A stretch of 64,000 bases of DNA from Pseudotabrizicola sp. (GTDB taxonomy: Bacteria > Pseudomonadota > Alphaproteobacteria > Rhodobacterales > Rhodobacteraceae), in the NCBI RefSeq assembly GCF_030656345.1, contig NZ_JAUSNR010000010.1:62001-126000 (forward strand), given 5' to 3'. The notes under the pieces were generated by a model. The model saw nothing but the letters and a program-made list of their open reading frames with translations. It was not told the origin of the DNA and did no database searches. Position numbers and translations under genes: made by a program. Below, piece after piece: positions 20,747 to 30,919 of this stretch; position 1 is the first letter of the stretch; each line of letters starts with the position of its first letter.

Positions 20747-22582
20747 TCAGACCGTCGCTACAACCTCGGGGGCCGAAACCATTTTTTGCAGCACAGCGCG
20801 CAGTTTCAGCGGATCGACCGGCTTTTGCACGATCGGCACGGTGATGAAATCTGCCGGAAGGTGTTCGCGGCCATAGCCGGACACAAAACAGAACGGGATA
20901 CCCCGCCGCCGCAGGATCGCGGCCACCTCATCCACCTTTTCGCCGCCCAGATTGCCATCCAGCAGGGCAAGGTCGATGCGCTGCTGTTCAGCCGCCACCA
21001 GCGCGTCGCGCAAGGTGCGCGCCACCGCGACCACTTCGGCCCCCACATCTTCCAGCTCATAGCTCAGGTCCATGGCCACCAGCGGTTCGTCTTCGATCAG
21101 CAACACCCGGCGGCCCTTGAGGGTCGCTTCGACAAGGATGGCGGGCGGGGCCGTGGTCTGGACCGGGGGCGCGCCCGCCATCGGCTTGACGCCCTGCGCC
21201 AGCCGGATGGTCCAGATCACGCCCTGCGGCTGCCAGTCCACCTCGACGCTGCCATCGTCACCCGCCGCACTTGCGCCGATCAGCGCCAGACCAAAGCCGC
21301 TGCGCTGCGGGGTGCTGACCGGCGGGCCGCCGCGTTCCTGCCACTGCAACACCAGCCCGTCGCCTTCGCAGGTCCAGGACAACAGCACTTCGCCGCCAGA
21401 GACCGACAGCGCGCCGTATTTCTGCGCATTGGTGCCCAGTTCATGCAGGGTCAGCGCCAGACGCAGCGTGCTTTCGGGCGAGATCTGAACCTTTGGCCCA
21501 CAGCGTTTCAGCCGGTCGGCGGCCAGCGTGCCCGCCTTGATCTGATCTTCGATCAGATTGTCCAGGGGTGCGCTGGACCATGTGGCATCGGACAGGATCG
21601 AATGCGCCCGCGACAGCGCCTGCAGGCGGCCCGAGAAACTGCGGTCAAAATCCTGCAATCCGGCGGACTGGCGCAGGGTCTGGCGGGCAATGGCCTGCAC
21701 ATTGGCCAGCGTGTTCTTGATGCGGTGGTTCAACTCACCGATCAGCAGCGAGCGCATCGCTTCGGCCTGACGGCGTTCGGTGATGTCCAGCACCTGCAGG
21801 GTCAGTGATTTGTGCTGGCCCTCGGGTTCGGACAGCGACGAGGCATAGATCTCGCAGGCGATCTCGCGGCCATCGGCATGACAGGCAACCGCCTCGGTCG
21901 CATAGCGCGGGGCGGCGTCCTGCGCGTCGTCCGCCGCGATCCAGCCGCGCAAGGTGTCGATGGTTTCCGCCGGCAGCCAGCCGGTCTGATCCACCGGCCT
22001 GCCCACCATGTCGCGCGCCTTGTGGCCGAAAATCCGTTCGGCCCCCTGCGACCAGACCCGCAGGGTCAGGCTGCAATCCATCTCTATGGTGGCCAGTGGC
22101 GAGTTGTCGGAATGGGCTTTCAGCCGCGCCATCGCCCGGTCGCGGTGCTGCGCGATGGCGCGCATCTCGTCGCGCTGCCGTGCCAGATCGCGCGCCTGTT
22201 CGCCAAGCTGGAAGAACACTTCGCATTTCGACTTCAGGATCACCGGATCAACCGGCTTGAAGATGAAATCGACCGCCCCCGCCTCATAGCCGCGGAACCG
22301 GCGGGTTTCATCCATATCGGCGGCGGTGACAAAGATGATCGGCAACCGCCGCGTCCGGTCGGTGCCGCGCATCAGTTCTGCCAGTTCATACCCGTCGGTA
22401 TCGGGCATGTGCACATCCAGCAGGGCCAGTGCGTAGTCGTTCACCAGCATCAGCTCCAACGCCTCGGCGGCTGACTGGGCCTTGTGAATTTCCAGCCCGT
22501 CACGTCGCAGCAATGCCTCCAGTGCCACCAGATTTTCCGTGATGTCATCGACCAGCAGAAAACGGATCACTCTATGCGGCAT
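20747..22582 (-). CDS. Receiver-PAS-HWE histidine kinase-receiver protein
   Basis: A 611-aa cytoplasmic protein. Receiver 1 (about 5-120) has LLVDD and ALLDVHMPDTDG with phospho-Asp. A coiled linker and PAS domain follow (about 150-275). The HWE/HisKA_2 phosphoacceptor is IGELNHRIKNTLANVQAIARQ, then an HWE-type ATPase (LTLHELGTNAQKYGALS, GFGLALIGAS). A second receiver (about 490-600) has LLIEDEPLVAMDL and LALLDGNLGG. Kinases of this type often feed the alphaproteobacterial general stress response via PhyR-like proteins; that link here is inference. Its start overlaps cheR by 11 bp. Confidence 0.9.
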   Translation of the reverse strand: MPHRVIRFLLVDDITENLVALEALLRRDGLEIHKAQSAAEALELMLVNDYALALLDVHMPDTDGYELAELMRGTDRTRRLPIIFVTAADMDETRRFRGYEAGAVDFIFKPVDPVILKSKCEVFFQLGEQARDLARQRDEMRAIAQHRDRAMARLKAHSDNSPLATIEMDCSLTLRVWSQGAERIFGHKARDMVGRPVDQTGWLPAETIDTLRGWIAADDAQDAAPRYATEAVACHADGREIACEIYASSLSEPEGQHKSLTLQVLDITERRQAEAMRSLLIGELNHRIKNTLANVQAIARQTLRQSAGLQDFDRSFSGRLQALSRAHSILSDATWSSAPLDNLIEDQIKAGTLAADRLKRCGPKVQISPESTLRLALTLHELGTNAQKYGALSVSGGEVLLSWTCEGDGLVLQWQERGGPPVSTPQRSGFGLALIGASAAGDDGSVEVDWQPQGVIWTIRLAQGVKPMAGAPPVQTTAPPAILVEATLKGRRVLLIEDEPLVAMDLSYELEDVGAEVVAVARTLRDALVAAEQQRIDLALLDGNLGGEKVDEVAAILRRRGIPFCFVSGYGREHLPADFITVPIVQKPVDPLKLRAVLQKMVSAPEVVATV

Positions 22583-23435
22583 GGTTCACCTCTGGAACAG
22601 CGTTGCGGCGCCAAATGCGCTGGGACTCGTCAAAGCCGGAAAACAAATGCGAATGTGCCGAAAACCGCAGGGTTTCATGGGTGCCAAGCCCAAGAAAGCC
22701 ACCACGCGCCAGCGAATCCGCAAACAGACCAAGCGAGCGGTCCTGCAAGGAGTTGTCGAAATAAATCAGCACGTTGCGGCATGATACCAGATGCACTTCG
22801 GAAAACACCTGATCGGTGGCAAGGTTATGTTCGGTAAACACCGTCTTGCTGCGCAAGCTGCGGTCAAAGGCGGCGCGGCCATAGGCGGCGGTGTAATAAT
22901 CCGACAGGGATGCGCGCCCCCCCGCCTGCTGATAATTCTGCGAAAACCGCGCCATCCGGTCCAGATCGTAGACCCCGGCCTCGGCTTTGGCCAGGGCACG
23001 GCGGTTGATCTCTGTGGCGTAGAACAGGGTGCGGTCAAACAGCCCCTCTTCGCGGAACAGGATGGCCAGCGAATACAGCTCTTCGCCATCGGCACAGCCC
23101 GCCACCCAGACCTTGAGCGACGGAAACGTGCTCAGATGCGGAATGACCTCCCGGCGCAGCGCCAGATAATAGGCCGGGTCGCGGAACACCTCGCTGACCT
23201 GCACGGTCATCGCGTCGATTACCAGCGGCAGCACCGATGGTTCGTGCACCAGCCGCCGCTGCAGATCGGACAGCGTGGCACAGTTCAGCCGGGCGCGCGC
23301 CAGATCGGCGCGCCGGTGCAGAGACACCCGGGAATAGGACCGGAAATCATAGTGATACAGCCGGTAAAGCGCTTCCAGCAGCAGATCAAGCTCCACCTCA
23401 TTGGGGGCCGGAACGGGGATGGTTGCATAAGTCAT
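22572..23435 (-). CDS. cheR: CheR-type protein-glutamate methyltransferase
   Basis: A 287-aa protein with the CheR all-alpha N-terminal domain ([25 protein letters not shown]) and an AdoMet-binding domain ([50 protein letters not shown]). CheR methylates glutamates on chemoreceptors. No mcp, cheA, cheW or cheB gene is nearby, and it sits between two complex kinases by ATGA and 11-bp overlaps, so its target is more likely a signalling protein of this operon. The molecular function is secure, the target unknown. Confidence 0.9.
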   Translation of the reverse strand: MTYATIPVPAPNEVELDLLLEALYRLYHYDFRSYSRVSLHRRADLARARLNCATLSDLQRRLVHEPSVLPLVIDAMTVQVSEVFRDPAYYLALRREVIPHLSTFPSLKVWVAGCADGEELYSLAILFREEGLFDRTLFYATEINRRALAKAEAGVYDLDRMARFSQNYQQAGGRASLSDYYTAAYGRAAFDRSLRSKTVFTEHNLATDQVFSEVHLVSCRNVLIYFDNSLQDRSLGLFADSLARGGFLGLGTHETLRFSAHSHLFSGFDESQRIWRRNAVPEVNHAA

Positions 23436-26400
23436 CGCGGCATCCAGACACGGGCGAGTGACAGCAGTTTGTCCACGTCGAGCGGCTTGGACAAGTAATC
23501 ATTCGCCCCGGCGGCAAGACATTGGCTTTGGTCATCCGCCATTGCCTTGGCGGTCAGCATGATGATCGGCAGGGTCTTCCAGCGCTCGATCTTGCGGATC
23601 TCGCGGGTGGCGGTCATGCCGTCCATTTCGGGCATCATCACATCCATCAGCACCAGATCGATTTTCGGCTGCGCCCCGTCGGCAATGCGGCCCAGCACCT
23701 CCAGCGCTTCGCGCCCGTTGCGGGCGATCTGCACGGTGGCACCGTGCGGCTCAAAGATGCCGGTCAGGGCATAGACGTTGCGGATGTCATCCTCGACCAC
23801 CAGAATACGGCGCCCTTCCAGCATGGCATCGCGGTTCAGCGAGGCCGCCAGCATCTCGCGCTGCTTTTCGGGCAGGTCGGACACCACCTGATGCAGGAAC
23901 AGGGTCACCTCGTCGATCAGACGTTCGGGCGATTTCGCCCCCTTGATGATGATCGACTTCGAATGCCGCCGCAGCCGCTGCTCTTCCGCCTCGGTCAGCG
24001 ACCGGGCGGTGTAGATGATCACCGGGGGGAAGCTGGGATCATCGTCCGAATCCAGCATTTCCAGCAGGTCAAAACCGCTGGCATCGGGCAGGGTCATGTC
24101 CAGCACGATGCAGTCCACCGGCTGGCTGCGATACGCAGCCAGAGCTTCGGCGGCGGTCGCGGCCCCCACGGCCTCAACCTCGCTGTTGCCCAGCAGGGCC
24201 TTCAGCCCTTCCAGCTGCGCCGGGTCGTCCTCGACAATCAGCACCCGCCGCACGCTTTGTTCCAGTCGCTGTTCCAGCCGCTGAATGGCCTGCGCCAGCT
24301 CGTCGCGCTGCACCGGCTTCAGCATATAACTGATGGCCCCCTGCGACATCGCTTCATGGATGTAATCCTCGGCCGATACCATGTGAACCGGGATGTGGCG
24401 GGTGGCTATCCCGCGCTTGAGCTGATCCAGAACCGACAGTCCGGAATGGTCAGGCAGGCCCACGTCCAGCACGATGGCATGCGGCAGATAGAACCGTGCC
24501 GCCAGCACAGCCTCGTCCGCGCGCCCGACGCACAGACACTTGAACCCCAACTCGCCCGCAAGGCCGGTCATCACCTGCGCAAAGGCCGGGTCATCCTCGA
24601 CCACCAGCATCACCCGGTCGCCCGGTGCGAGGGTGTCTCGGTCATCTGTCACGCCGGGCAGCGGCGTCAGCCGGGGGGCCTCGACCTGCGCCCTGTCAGC
24701 CGGAGCCACCGCCCGCGGCGGGGCAGGCATCTGGCGTTCGCCGGGCACCGCCGCCATGCGACCGGCAGCATCCGCCGCCGGAAGGTCTCGCGGCAGGTCT
24801 CGCGGCAGGGTCAGCGTGAAGGTGCTGCCCTGCCCCGGCACGCTGGCCAGAGTAAGCGTGCCGCCCAGCAAATCCGCCAGCTCGCGTGAGATGGACAGGC
24901 CAAGACCCGTGCCGCCATAGCGCCGTGAGATCGTGCCGTCTGCCTGACGGAACGCGTCAAACACCGCCTCATGCTCGCTGTCGGCAATGCCGATCCCGGT
25001 ATCCTGCACCGAAAAGGCCACGCCATCGGGCACCGGCGCGATGCGCAGCGACACCCGCCCGCGATCGGTGAACTTCAGCGCGTTGGACAACAGGTTGCGC
25101 AGCACCTGTTCCAGCCGGTTGGTGTCGGTCTGGAACACCCCGATGCCCGGCGCCACCTCTGCGGTCAGTTGCAGGCCCTTGGACCGCGCCTGCACCTCAA
25201 AGCTGCGCAGCAGCTTGCGCGTCACCGTCTGCGGGTCGACCTCGGCCCGGATCAGGTCCAGCTTGCCCGCCTCGATCTTTGACAGATCAAGGATGTCGTT
25301 GATCAGGGTCAGCAGATCCTGACCCGAGCTTTCGATGGTCTGCGCCCAGCGGACCTGCTCTTCGGTCAGGGTGCGGCCCCGGTTTTCGGACAGCAACCGC
25401 GACATGATCAGCAGCGCATTCAGCGGGGTGCGCAATTCATGCGACATGTTGGCCACGAATTCAGACTTGTAGCGGCTTTCGCGTTCCAGTGTCCGGGCCT
25501 GATCTTCAAGCGATTTGCGCGACTGTACCAGCGCATTGCGCTGCTCTTCCAGCAGCTGGGTCTGGTTTTCCAGCTGGGCGTTCTGCTCTTCCAGCTCTGA
25601 TTGCTGATGTTCCAGCAGTTGCTGGCTTTCCTTCAGCGCAACAGTCTGTTCTTCCAGCTCTTCATTGGTAGCGGCAAGTTCTTCGCTGTAGCTGCGCAGC
25701 TCTTCGGCCTGACGGCGGCTTTCTTCCAGCAGCTGGTGCAACTGGCTGCGGTAATGCGCCGACCGGATCGCCACCCCCACCTTGTCACCCACCCGTTCCA
25801 GCAACCGCGCCGCCTGTTCCGGCAGCGGATGGTCCAGCCCGATTTCGATCACCCCATTGCAGGACACCCCGTCATGGGTCGGGATGATCACGCTATAGGC
25901 CGCCCGCCCGCGCAACAGCCCCGATCCCCAGCCAAGGGCGGTTTGCGGATCGGCCTTCAGGCTGACGATGGTGTTGGTCTGCACGGCACGTGTCAGGTGG
26001 CCGTCGCCTTCCGCGATGGTCTGCGGCAGCGACGCCGCGTCGCCGCCCCATTGGCCGCACCGCTCAAACCCGTGGCCCTGCCGCACGTAAATCACCGCTG
26101 CCCGCGCGCCAAGCTTTTCGGCCAGCAACCCAAGCACCTGCGCGCCCAGCTTTTCCAGCGTCAGTTCACCCTGCACGGCACGGGCAACCTGAACCTGCCC
26201 CTGCTGCACCCAATCCGCTGCATCCAGCCGGATCTTGCTGGTGATCAGCCGGTGCCCCGACCATCCCAGAACAAACCCCACCGCCGCCGCCATGCTCCGG
26301 TTTGCCGCCGCCACCGCAGGGTCCATCACCGCGGCGTCCGTCGCCGTAAAGCCCCCGGCAAGGTCGAGGAAAAACCCGGCCAGCAAGGCCAGCGCCATCA

Positions 26401-26650
26401 CCCCCGACGCGGCCACCGGCAAGGCAGGGCGGGACGAGGCAAAGCTCAGCACAAGCGGCAGGAAATAGCCAAGCCAGACCGCCGTTCCCAAAGGAAACAT
26501 CAGATCGGTCAGAAACACCGCCACCATCGCGCCGCCCACCAGAGTGACGACGCCGACATCTTTCGCTGACCCCACGATACCCGTCCCCTTCACGGCCGCC
26601 ACACCCGGCTGGCCGGCATTTGTTCTTATGATCCGAAGGGCGGAACGCAT
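23432..26650 (-). CDS. Membrane-bound hybrid histidine kinase with three receivers
   Basis: A 1072-aa protein from the ATG at 26650; a GTG about 27 codons downstream behind AAGGGGA is a serious alternative. Hydrophobic segments at about 30-150 form a membrane sensor. A GAF-like domain follows (about 170-310), then a Gln/Glu/Leu-rich coiled coil (about 315-420). HisKA is [22 protein letters not shown], with an ATPase containing [18 protein letters not shown] and GTGLGLSIS. Three receivers ([36 protein letters not shown]) all keep the phospho-Asp. It is the first gene of the operon with cheR and the HWE kinase; its stop overlaps the cheR start by 4 bp. Confidence 0.9.
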   Translation of the reverse strand: MRSALRIIRTNAGQPGVAAVKGTGIVGSAKDVGVVTLVGGAMVAVFLTDLMFPLGTAVWLGYFLPLVLSFASSRPALPVAASGVMALALLAGFFLDLAGGFTATDAAVMDPAVAAANRSMAAAVGFVLGWSGHRLITSKIRLDAADWVQQGQVQVARAVQGELTLEKLGAQVLGLLAEKLGARAAVIYVRQGHGFERCGQWGGDAASLPQTIAEGDGHLTRAVQTNTIVSLKADPQTALGWGSGLLRGRAAYSVIIPTHDGVSCNGVIEIGLDHPLPEQAARLLERVGDKVGVAIRSAHYRSQLHQLLEESRRQAEELRSYSEELAATNEELEEQTVALKESQQLLEHQQSELEEQNAQLENQTQLLEEQRNALVQSRKSLEDQARTLERESRYKSEFVANMSHELRTPLNALLIMSRLLSENRGRTLTEEQVRWAQTIESSGQDLLTLINDILDLSKIEAGKLDLIRAEVDPQTVTRKLLRSFEVQARSKGLQLTAEVAPGIGVFQTDTNRLEQVLRNLLSNALKFTDRGRVSLRIAPVPDGVAFSVQDTGIGIADSEHEAVFDAFRQADGTISRRYGGTGLGLSISRELADLLGGTLTLASVPGQGSTFTLTLPRDLPRDLPAADAAGRMAAVPGERQMPAPPRAVAPADRAQVEAPRLTPLPGVTDDRDTLAPGDRVMLVVEDDPAFAQVMTGLAGELGFKCLCVGRADEAVLAARFYLPHAIVLDVGLPDHSGLSVLDQLKRGIATRHIPVHMVSAEDYIHEAMSQGAISYMLKPVQRDELAQAIQRLEQRLEQSVRRVLIVEDDPAQLEGLKALLGNSEVEAVGAATAAEALAAYRSQPVDCIVLDMTLPDASGFDLLEMLDSDDDPSFPPVIIYTARSLTEAEEQRLRRHSKSIIIKGAKSPERLIDEVTLFLHQVVSDLPEKQREMLAASLNRDAMLEGRRILVVEDDIRNVYALTGIFEPHGATVQIARNGREALEVLGRIADGAQPKIDLVLMDVMMPEMDGMTATREIRKIERWKTLPIIMLTAKAMADDQSQCLAAGANDYLSKPLDVDKLLSLARVWMPR

Positions 26651-26798
26651 CAGATCGTGGCGGGTTCCCTGAAAACTGAAATATTTTTGCCGTTTCAGCG
26701 CATAGACCTGATTTTCCGCCTGCCATCTTTCACCGGACGTGCAGACAAGGCTTTGCAGCACCAGCCCGCACCCGATTTTCGCAGTCCTTTGAAGGTGA

Positions 26799-26888
26799 TG
26801 GCGGAAGCGGTGGGATTCGAACCCACGGTACGGTTCCCCGCACGCTAGTTTTCAAGACTAGAGCCTTAAACCACTCGGCCACACTTCC
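26799..26888 (-). tRNA. tRNA-Ser (anticodon TGA)
   Basis: On the minus strand the acceptor GGAAGTG pairs with CGCTTCC, then G and encoded CCA. The D-arm is GGCCGAGTGGTTTAAGGC. The anticodon arm CTAGT-CTTGAAA-ACTAG gives anticodon TGA. A long variable arm and GGTTCGAATCC follow. Length is 90 nt. It ends 148 bp before the hybrid kinase gene on the same strand. Confidence 0.95.
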
Positions 26889-27127
26889 AGCAGCCCCCGA
26901 TTAGCCGGGCTGCGTGGCGAATTCAAGCCGGGGAAATGCCGATTGGTCAACTGTGCGTGTCGATCTGTGCCGAAAGTTCCGCATACCCTTTCCTCGCGAC
27001 ACGCAGAACGGTATGATACATATGCAAATCAGGCGAAGCATCGGGCATGGCGTCAGCACAACGGCATCACCACGGCGCGGCCAAGGGACATAAGCGCAGG
27101 ATAAACCTGCGTCATCGGGGGCAAGAC

Positions 27128-27967
27128 ATGGCACAGGCACGGATCAGGGCGCTTATCCTGATGACAGTCGCAAGCACGGCACTGGCGGCTTGCGTCGATG
27201 GCGCAAACCCGTTCCGCGGGGCCGCGAAAGAGGGCGGGGCGACGGCGTCGACCTCCACCCGGCTGGTCGACCGCGATGTCGAAGCCCCCGAGGTGTTCCA
27301 GACCAAGGACAAGGCGCTGTGGGATGGCCGGCCGTCACTCGGCGGCGTCTGGGTCGCCTCGCCCGATGCGAAAGACCCCGAGCGGGTGATCATCCGCAAC
27401 ACTGCCAATGGCAAGTTCGTGATCGGCGCGCTGTTCCGGCGCGAGATTGAAAATCCGGGGCCAAAGCTGCAGATTTCGTCCGATGCCGCCGCCGCCCTTG
27501 GCATGCTGGCCGGTGCGCCCGCCGATGTCAGCGTGATCGCCCTGCGCAGGGAGGAGACGCCGGTGACACCCGATGCCAACAAGCCGATCCTCGATTCGTC
27601 GGAAACGGTGGAAACCCGGTCGCTTGACCCAGTCGCCGGGGCCGCAGCGGCAATTGCGCGGGCAGAAGATGCCCCGGTCGCCCCGACCCCCGCAGCCCCT
27701 GTGGTCCGCGCTGCCGCGCCTGCCCCGGCTGCCGCTGCCGCTGCTCCCGCCACCGGCGGGCGTACCATCCAGATCGGCATCTTCTCGGTCGAGGCCAATG
27801 CCACCCGCGCCGCCGCCTCGCTGTCGCAAGCCGGGCTGCAAGGCACCGTCCGGCGTGAGGAAAGCAAGGGCAAGCCGCTGTGGTCGGTGACCACCTCGGG
27901 CGATGCAGCGGCGCTGACCCGCGTAAAGGGCGCGGGCTTTCCCGATGCCTATTTCCTGAACCGCTAG
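27128..27967 (+). CDS. SPOR-domain lipoprotein
   Basis: A 279-aa protein with a lipoprotein signal peptide (ALILMTVASTALAAC, lipobox LAAC, Cys near residue 21). The middle is low-complexity Ala/Pro. The C-terminal roughly 75 residues (GRTIQIGIFSVEANATRAAASLSQAG and GFPDAYFLNR) form a SPOR domain that binds denuded septal peptidoglycan. It is probably anchored in the outer membrane. It directly precedes a D,D-carboxypeptidase gene by 15 bp, consistent with a shared role in cell-wall remodelling. The frame is open to 27047, but the signal peptide fixes the start at 27128. Confidence 0.88.
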   Translation: MAQARIRALILMTVASTALAACVDGANPFRGAAKEGGATASTSTRLVDRDVEAPEVFQTKDKALWDGRPSLGGVWVASPDAKDPERVIIRNTANGKFVIGALFRREIENPGPKLQISSDAAAALGMLAGAPADVSVIALRREETPVTPDANKPILDSSETVETRSLDPVAGAAAAIARAEDAPVAPTPAAPVVRAAAPAPAAAAAAPATGGRTIQIGIFSVEANATRAAASLSQAGLQGTVRREESKGKPLWSVTTSGDAAALTRVKGAGFPDAYFLNR

Positions 27968-27982
27968 ACCGACGGAGATCCG

Positions 27983-29149
27983 ATGCGCCCCCAGTTTCTT
28001 GCCCTGATCCGCCCCGCTCTGGTTCTGATCCTGTCGCTTGCCGCCCCGATGGCGCAGGCGTTTGAAACCCGGGCCACCGCCGCCTGGGTCTATGATGTGA
28101 CCACGCAGACCGTGCTGATGGACAAGAACGCCGATGAAGCGTTGCCGCCTGCCAGCATGTCAAAGCTGATGACCATCAACATGCTGTTCGAGGCCTTGCG
28201 CGATGGCCGGGTCAGCATGGACACCGCCTTTCCGGTTTCTGCCCGCGCGGCTGCGATGGGCGGCTCGACCATGTTCTTGCAGGAATCCGACCGGCCCACG
28301 GTCAGCGATCTGATCCATGGCATGATCGTGAATTCCGGAAATGACGCCTGCGTCGTGGTCGCCGAAGGGCTGGCCGGGACCGAAGAAGCCTTTGCCGACC
28401 AGATGACGCAACGCGCGCGGGCGCTGGGGATGCAAAGCTCGGTGTTCCGCAATTCCTCTGGCTGGCCTGCTGCCGGGCATGTGATGTCGATGCGCGATCT
28501 GGGCATCCTGTCGCGGCGGTTGATCGTCGATTTCCCCGAGCTTTACACGATTTTTGCCGAAACCACCTTCGACTACAAAAACCGGGCGCCCGCCAATGCG
28601 AACAACCGCAACCCGCTGCTGGCGCTGGGGGTTGGGGCTGACGGGCTGAAAACCGGCCACACCGCCGAGGCGGGTTATGGTCTTGCCGGGTCGGCGGCGC
28701 AGGGCAACCGGCGGGTGATCTTTGTGATCACCGGCCTGACCAGCGAACGCGAACGGGCGGAAGAGGCTGAACGCATCGTGTCCTGGGCCTTTCGCCAGTT
28801 TGCGCAAAAAACGCTGGTGACCGCCGGGCAGCGCGTGGCCAGTGTGCCGGTCTGGATGGGGGCCGCCGATACCGTCGGTCTGGTGCCCGCCGCCGATGTG
28901 CGCCTGCTGGTGCCCGCGCTGGTGCAGGAAAGCACCACGGCCGAGGTGGTGTATACCGGCCCGCTGAATGCCCCGCTGACCGCTGGCACCCCGGGCGGAG
29001 AGCTGATCATCCATATCCCCGGCCTGCCCGATGCCCGGGTGCCGCTAGTGGTGGAAACCGATGTCGCGCGCGGCGGCTTTGGCAAGCGGCTGCTGACAGC
29101 GGCGGGGGCCTTGCGCGCGCGCTATCTCGACGGGCCGCCCGCCTCCTGA
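27983..29149 (+). CDS. D-alanyl-D-alanine carboxypeptidase (PBP5 type)
   Basis: A 388-aa protein with an N-terminal Sec signal (LALIRPALVLILSLAAPMAQA). The three penicillin-binding motifs are present: SMSK (SxxK nucleophile) in PPASMSKLMT, SGN in VNSGNDAC, and KTG in GLKTGHTAEAG. A C-terminal beta domain follows. It trims the terminal D-Ala from pentapeptide side chains in the periplasm. GGAG lies 6 bp before the start. Its position after the SPOR gene and before tmk suggests one long operon. Confidence 0.93.
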   Translation: MRPQFLALIRPALVLILSLAAPMAQAFETRATAAWVYDVTTQTVLMDKNADEALPPASMSKLMTINMLFEALRDGRVSMDTAFPVSARAAAMGGSTMFLQESDRPTVSDLIHGMIVNSGNDACVVVAEGLAGTEEAFADQMTQRARALGMQSSVFRNSSGWPAAGHVMSMRDLGILSRRLIVDFPELYTIFAETTFDYKNRAPANANNRNPLLALGVGADGLKTGHTAEAGYGLAGSAAQGNRRVIFVITGLTSERERAEEAERIVSWAFRQFAQKTLVTAGQRVASVPVWMGAADTVGLVPAADVRLLVPALVQESTTAEVVYTGPLNAPLTAGTPGGELIIHIPGLPDARVPLVVETDVARGGFGKRLLTAAGALRARYLDGPPAS

Positions 29150-29161
29150 TAGGCGGGGGCC

Positions 29162-29785
29162 ATGGCGGGATTTTTCATCAGTTTTGAAGGCATCGACGGG
29201 TCGGGAAAATCCACCCAAGCGCGCCTGCTGGCCGACGCCTTGCGCGACCGGGGGCATGGCGTGACCCTGACCCGCGAACCGGGTGGCAGTGCCGGGGCGG
29301 AAGAGATCCGCCGTCTGGTGCTTGAAGGTGCCACCGACCGCTGGTCACCGGAAACTGAAATCCTGCTGTTCACCGCCGCCCGCCGCGACCATCTGGAAAA
29401 GACCATCCGCCCGGCCTTGTTGCGCGGCGACGTGGTGATCACCGACCGCTTTGCCGACAGCACCCGGATCTTTCAGGGCATCACCCGGGGTGATCTGACC
29501 GCCATGGTTGACACACTGCACGCGCTGATGATCGGGGTGGAACCTGACCTGACCCTGCTGGTCGATCTTGACCCTGCCGAGGGCTTGGCCCGCGCCACCG
29601 CCCGCGCCGGGGATGAGATGCGGTTTGAAGACATGGGGCTGGCGTTCCAGACCCGGGCGCGCGCCGGTTTTCTGGCGCTCGCCGCCCGCCACGCGCGTTT
29701 TCGCGTGATTGACGGCGCGCGCAGCCCCGAAGCGGTGGCCGCCGATGTGCTGGCGCAGACCCTGACGGCGATCGGGGGCCGCTGA
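29162..29785 (+). CDS. tmk: Thymidylate kinase
   Basis: A 207-aa P-loop kinase: GFFISFEGIDGSGKSTQARLLA (P-loop), TLTREPGGSAGAEEIRRL (catalytic DR/E loop equivalent) and VITDRFADST. It phosphorylates dTMP to dTDP in the cytoplasm. The stop overlaps the holB start by one base (TGATG), so translation is coupled. The tmk-holB-tatD-MBL order is common in alphaproteobacteria. Confidence 0.96.
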   Translation: MAGFFISFEGIDGSGKSTQARLLADALRDRGHGVTLTREPGGSAGAEEIRRLVLEGATDRWSPETEILLFTAARRDHLEKTIRPALLRGDVVITDRFADSTRIFQGITRGDLTAMVDTLHALMIGVEPDLTLLVDLDPAEGLARATARAGDEMRFEDMGLAFQTRARAGFLALAARHARFRVIDGARSPEAVAADVLAQTLTAIGGR

Positions 29786-30912
29786 TGGCCGCCGCTGATC
29801 TGCCCGAACCCGACCGGATCGAAGGCGCGCCCCACCCGCGCGAAACCCTGCGGCTTTATGGGCATGACGACGCACAAAGCGCGTTCCTCAATGCCTTTAC
29901 CTCGGGCCGGTTGCACCATGGCTGGCTGATCACCGGGCCAAAGGGAGTGGGCAAGGCCACGCTGGCCTGGCGCATCGCGCGGTTTCTGCTGGCGACGCCG
30001 GAAGACGATGGCGGCATGTTCGCCGCCCCGCCGCCCGACAGCCTGACCATCCCCGCAGACTCGCCCGTCGCCCGGCGCATGCTGCAACTGGCCGAACCGC
30101 GCCTGTTCCTGCTGCGCCGTGGCGCGAATGACAAGGAAACCGCCCTGTCTGCCGATATCCGCGTGGATGAGGTGCGCAAGATGAAGTCGTTCTTCGCGCT
30201 GTCGGCAGCTGATGGCGGGCGGCGGGTGGCGATCATCGACGCCGCCGATGATCTGAACACCGGGGCCGCCAATGCCCTGCTGAAACTGCTGGAGGAACCA
30301 CCATCGGGCGTGACCTTCCTTGTCATCGCGCACCAGCCGCACCGATTGCTGCCCACCATCCGCTCACGTTGTCGCGAGCTGCGGCTGACCGCCCTGCCGC
30401 CCGAACCGCTCGCACGCGCGCTGGAACAGGCGGGGGGCGCTGTTGATCCGGATGATGTGCAGGCCCTTGGCGAGCTGGCCGGCGGGTCCGTGGGTGAGGC
30501 GTTCCGGCTGACCAATCTGGACGGGCTGAAAACCTATGCCACCCTGACCCAGCTGTTCACCACCCTGCCCCGGCTGGACCGCCCGCGCGCGCTGGCACTG
30601 GCCGAAACCGGCGCTGGCAAGGGCGCGGAAGAGCGGTTTGACCTGATCATCACCCTGCTTGATCTGTTTCTCGCACGCCTCGCCCGCGCGGGAACCCTGC
30701 GCCAGCTGCCGCCCGAAGCCGCCCGTGGTGAGGGCGATCTGTTCGCCCGTCTGGCCCCGACTGAGACCGCCGCGCGCGGCTGGGCCGACCTTGCGCAAAC
30801 CCTGTCGCTGCGGGCGCGCCGGGGTAAGGCGGTCAACCTTGACCCTGCCGCGCTTCTGATGGATAGCTTGCTCAAAATCGACGAGACGGCGGGACAGCTC
30901 GCCCAGAGATGA
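29785..30912 (+). CDS. holB: DNA polymerase III subunit delta'
   Basis: A 375-aa AAA+ protein of the clamp loader. LHHGWLITGPKGVGKATLAWRIARFLL is the modified P-loop, VAIIDAADDLNTGAANALLKLLEEPP contains sensor 1 and the conserved LLKxLEEPP, and TIRSRCRELRL follows. Delta' works with delta, gamma/tau and psi to load the beta clamp. It overlaps tmk by one base and is 7 bp before tatD. Confidence 0.94.
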   Translation: MAAADLPEPDRIEGAPHPRETLRLYGHDDAQSAFLNAFTSGRLHHGWLITGPKGVGKATLAWRIARFLLATPEDDGGMFAAPPPDSLTIPADSPVARRMLQLAEPRLFLLRRGANDKETALSADIRVDEVRKMKSFFALSAADGGRRVAIIDAADDLNTGAANALLKLLEEPPSGVTFLVIAHQPHRLLPTIRSRCRELRLTALPPEPLARALEQAGGAVDPDDVQALGELAGGSVGEAFRLTNLDGLKTYATLTQLFTTLPRLDRPRALALAETGAGKGAEERFDLIITLLDLFLARLARAGTLRQLPPEAARGEGDLFARLAPTETAARGWADLAQTLSLRARRGKAVNLDPAALLMDSLLKIDETAGQLAQR

Positions 30913-30919
30913 GCCTTTT

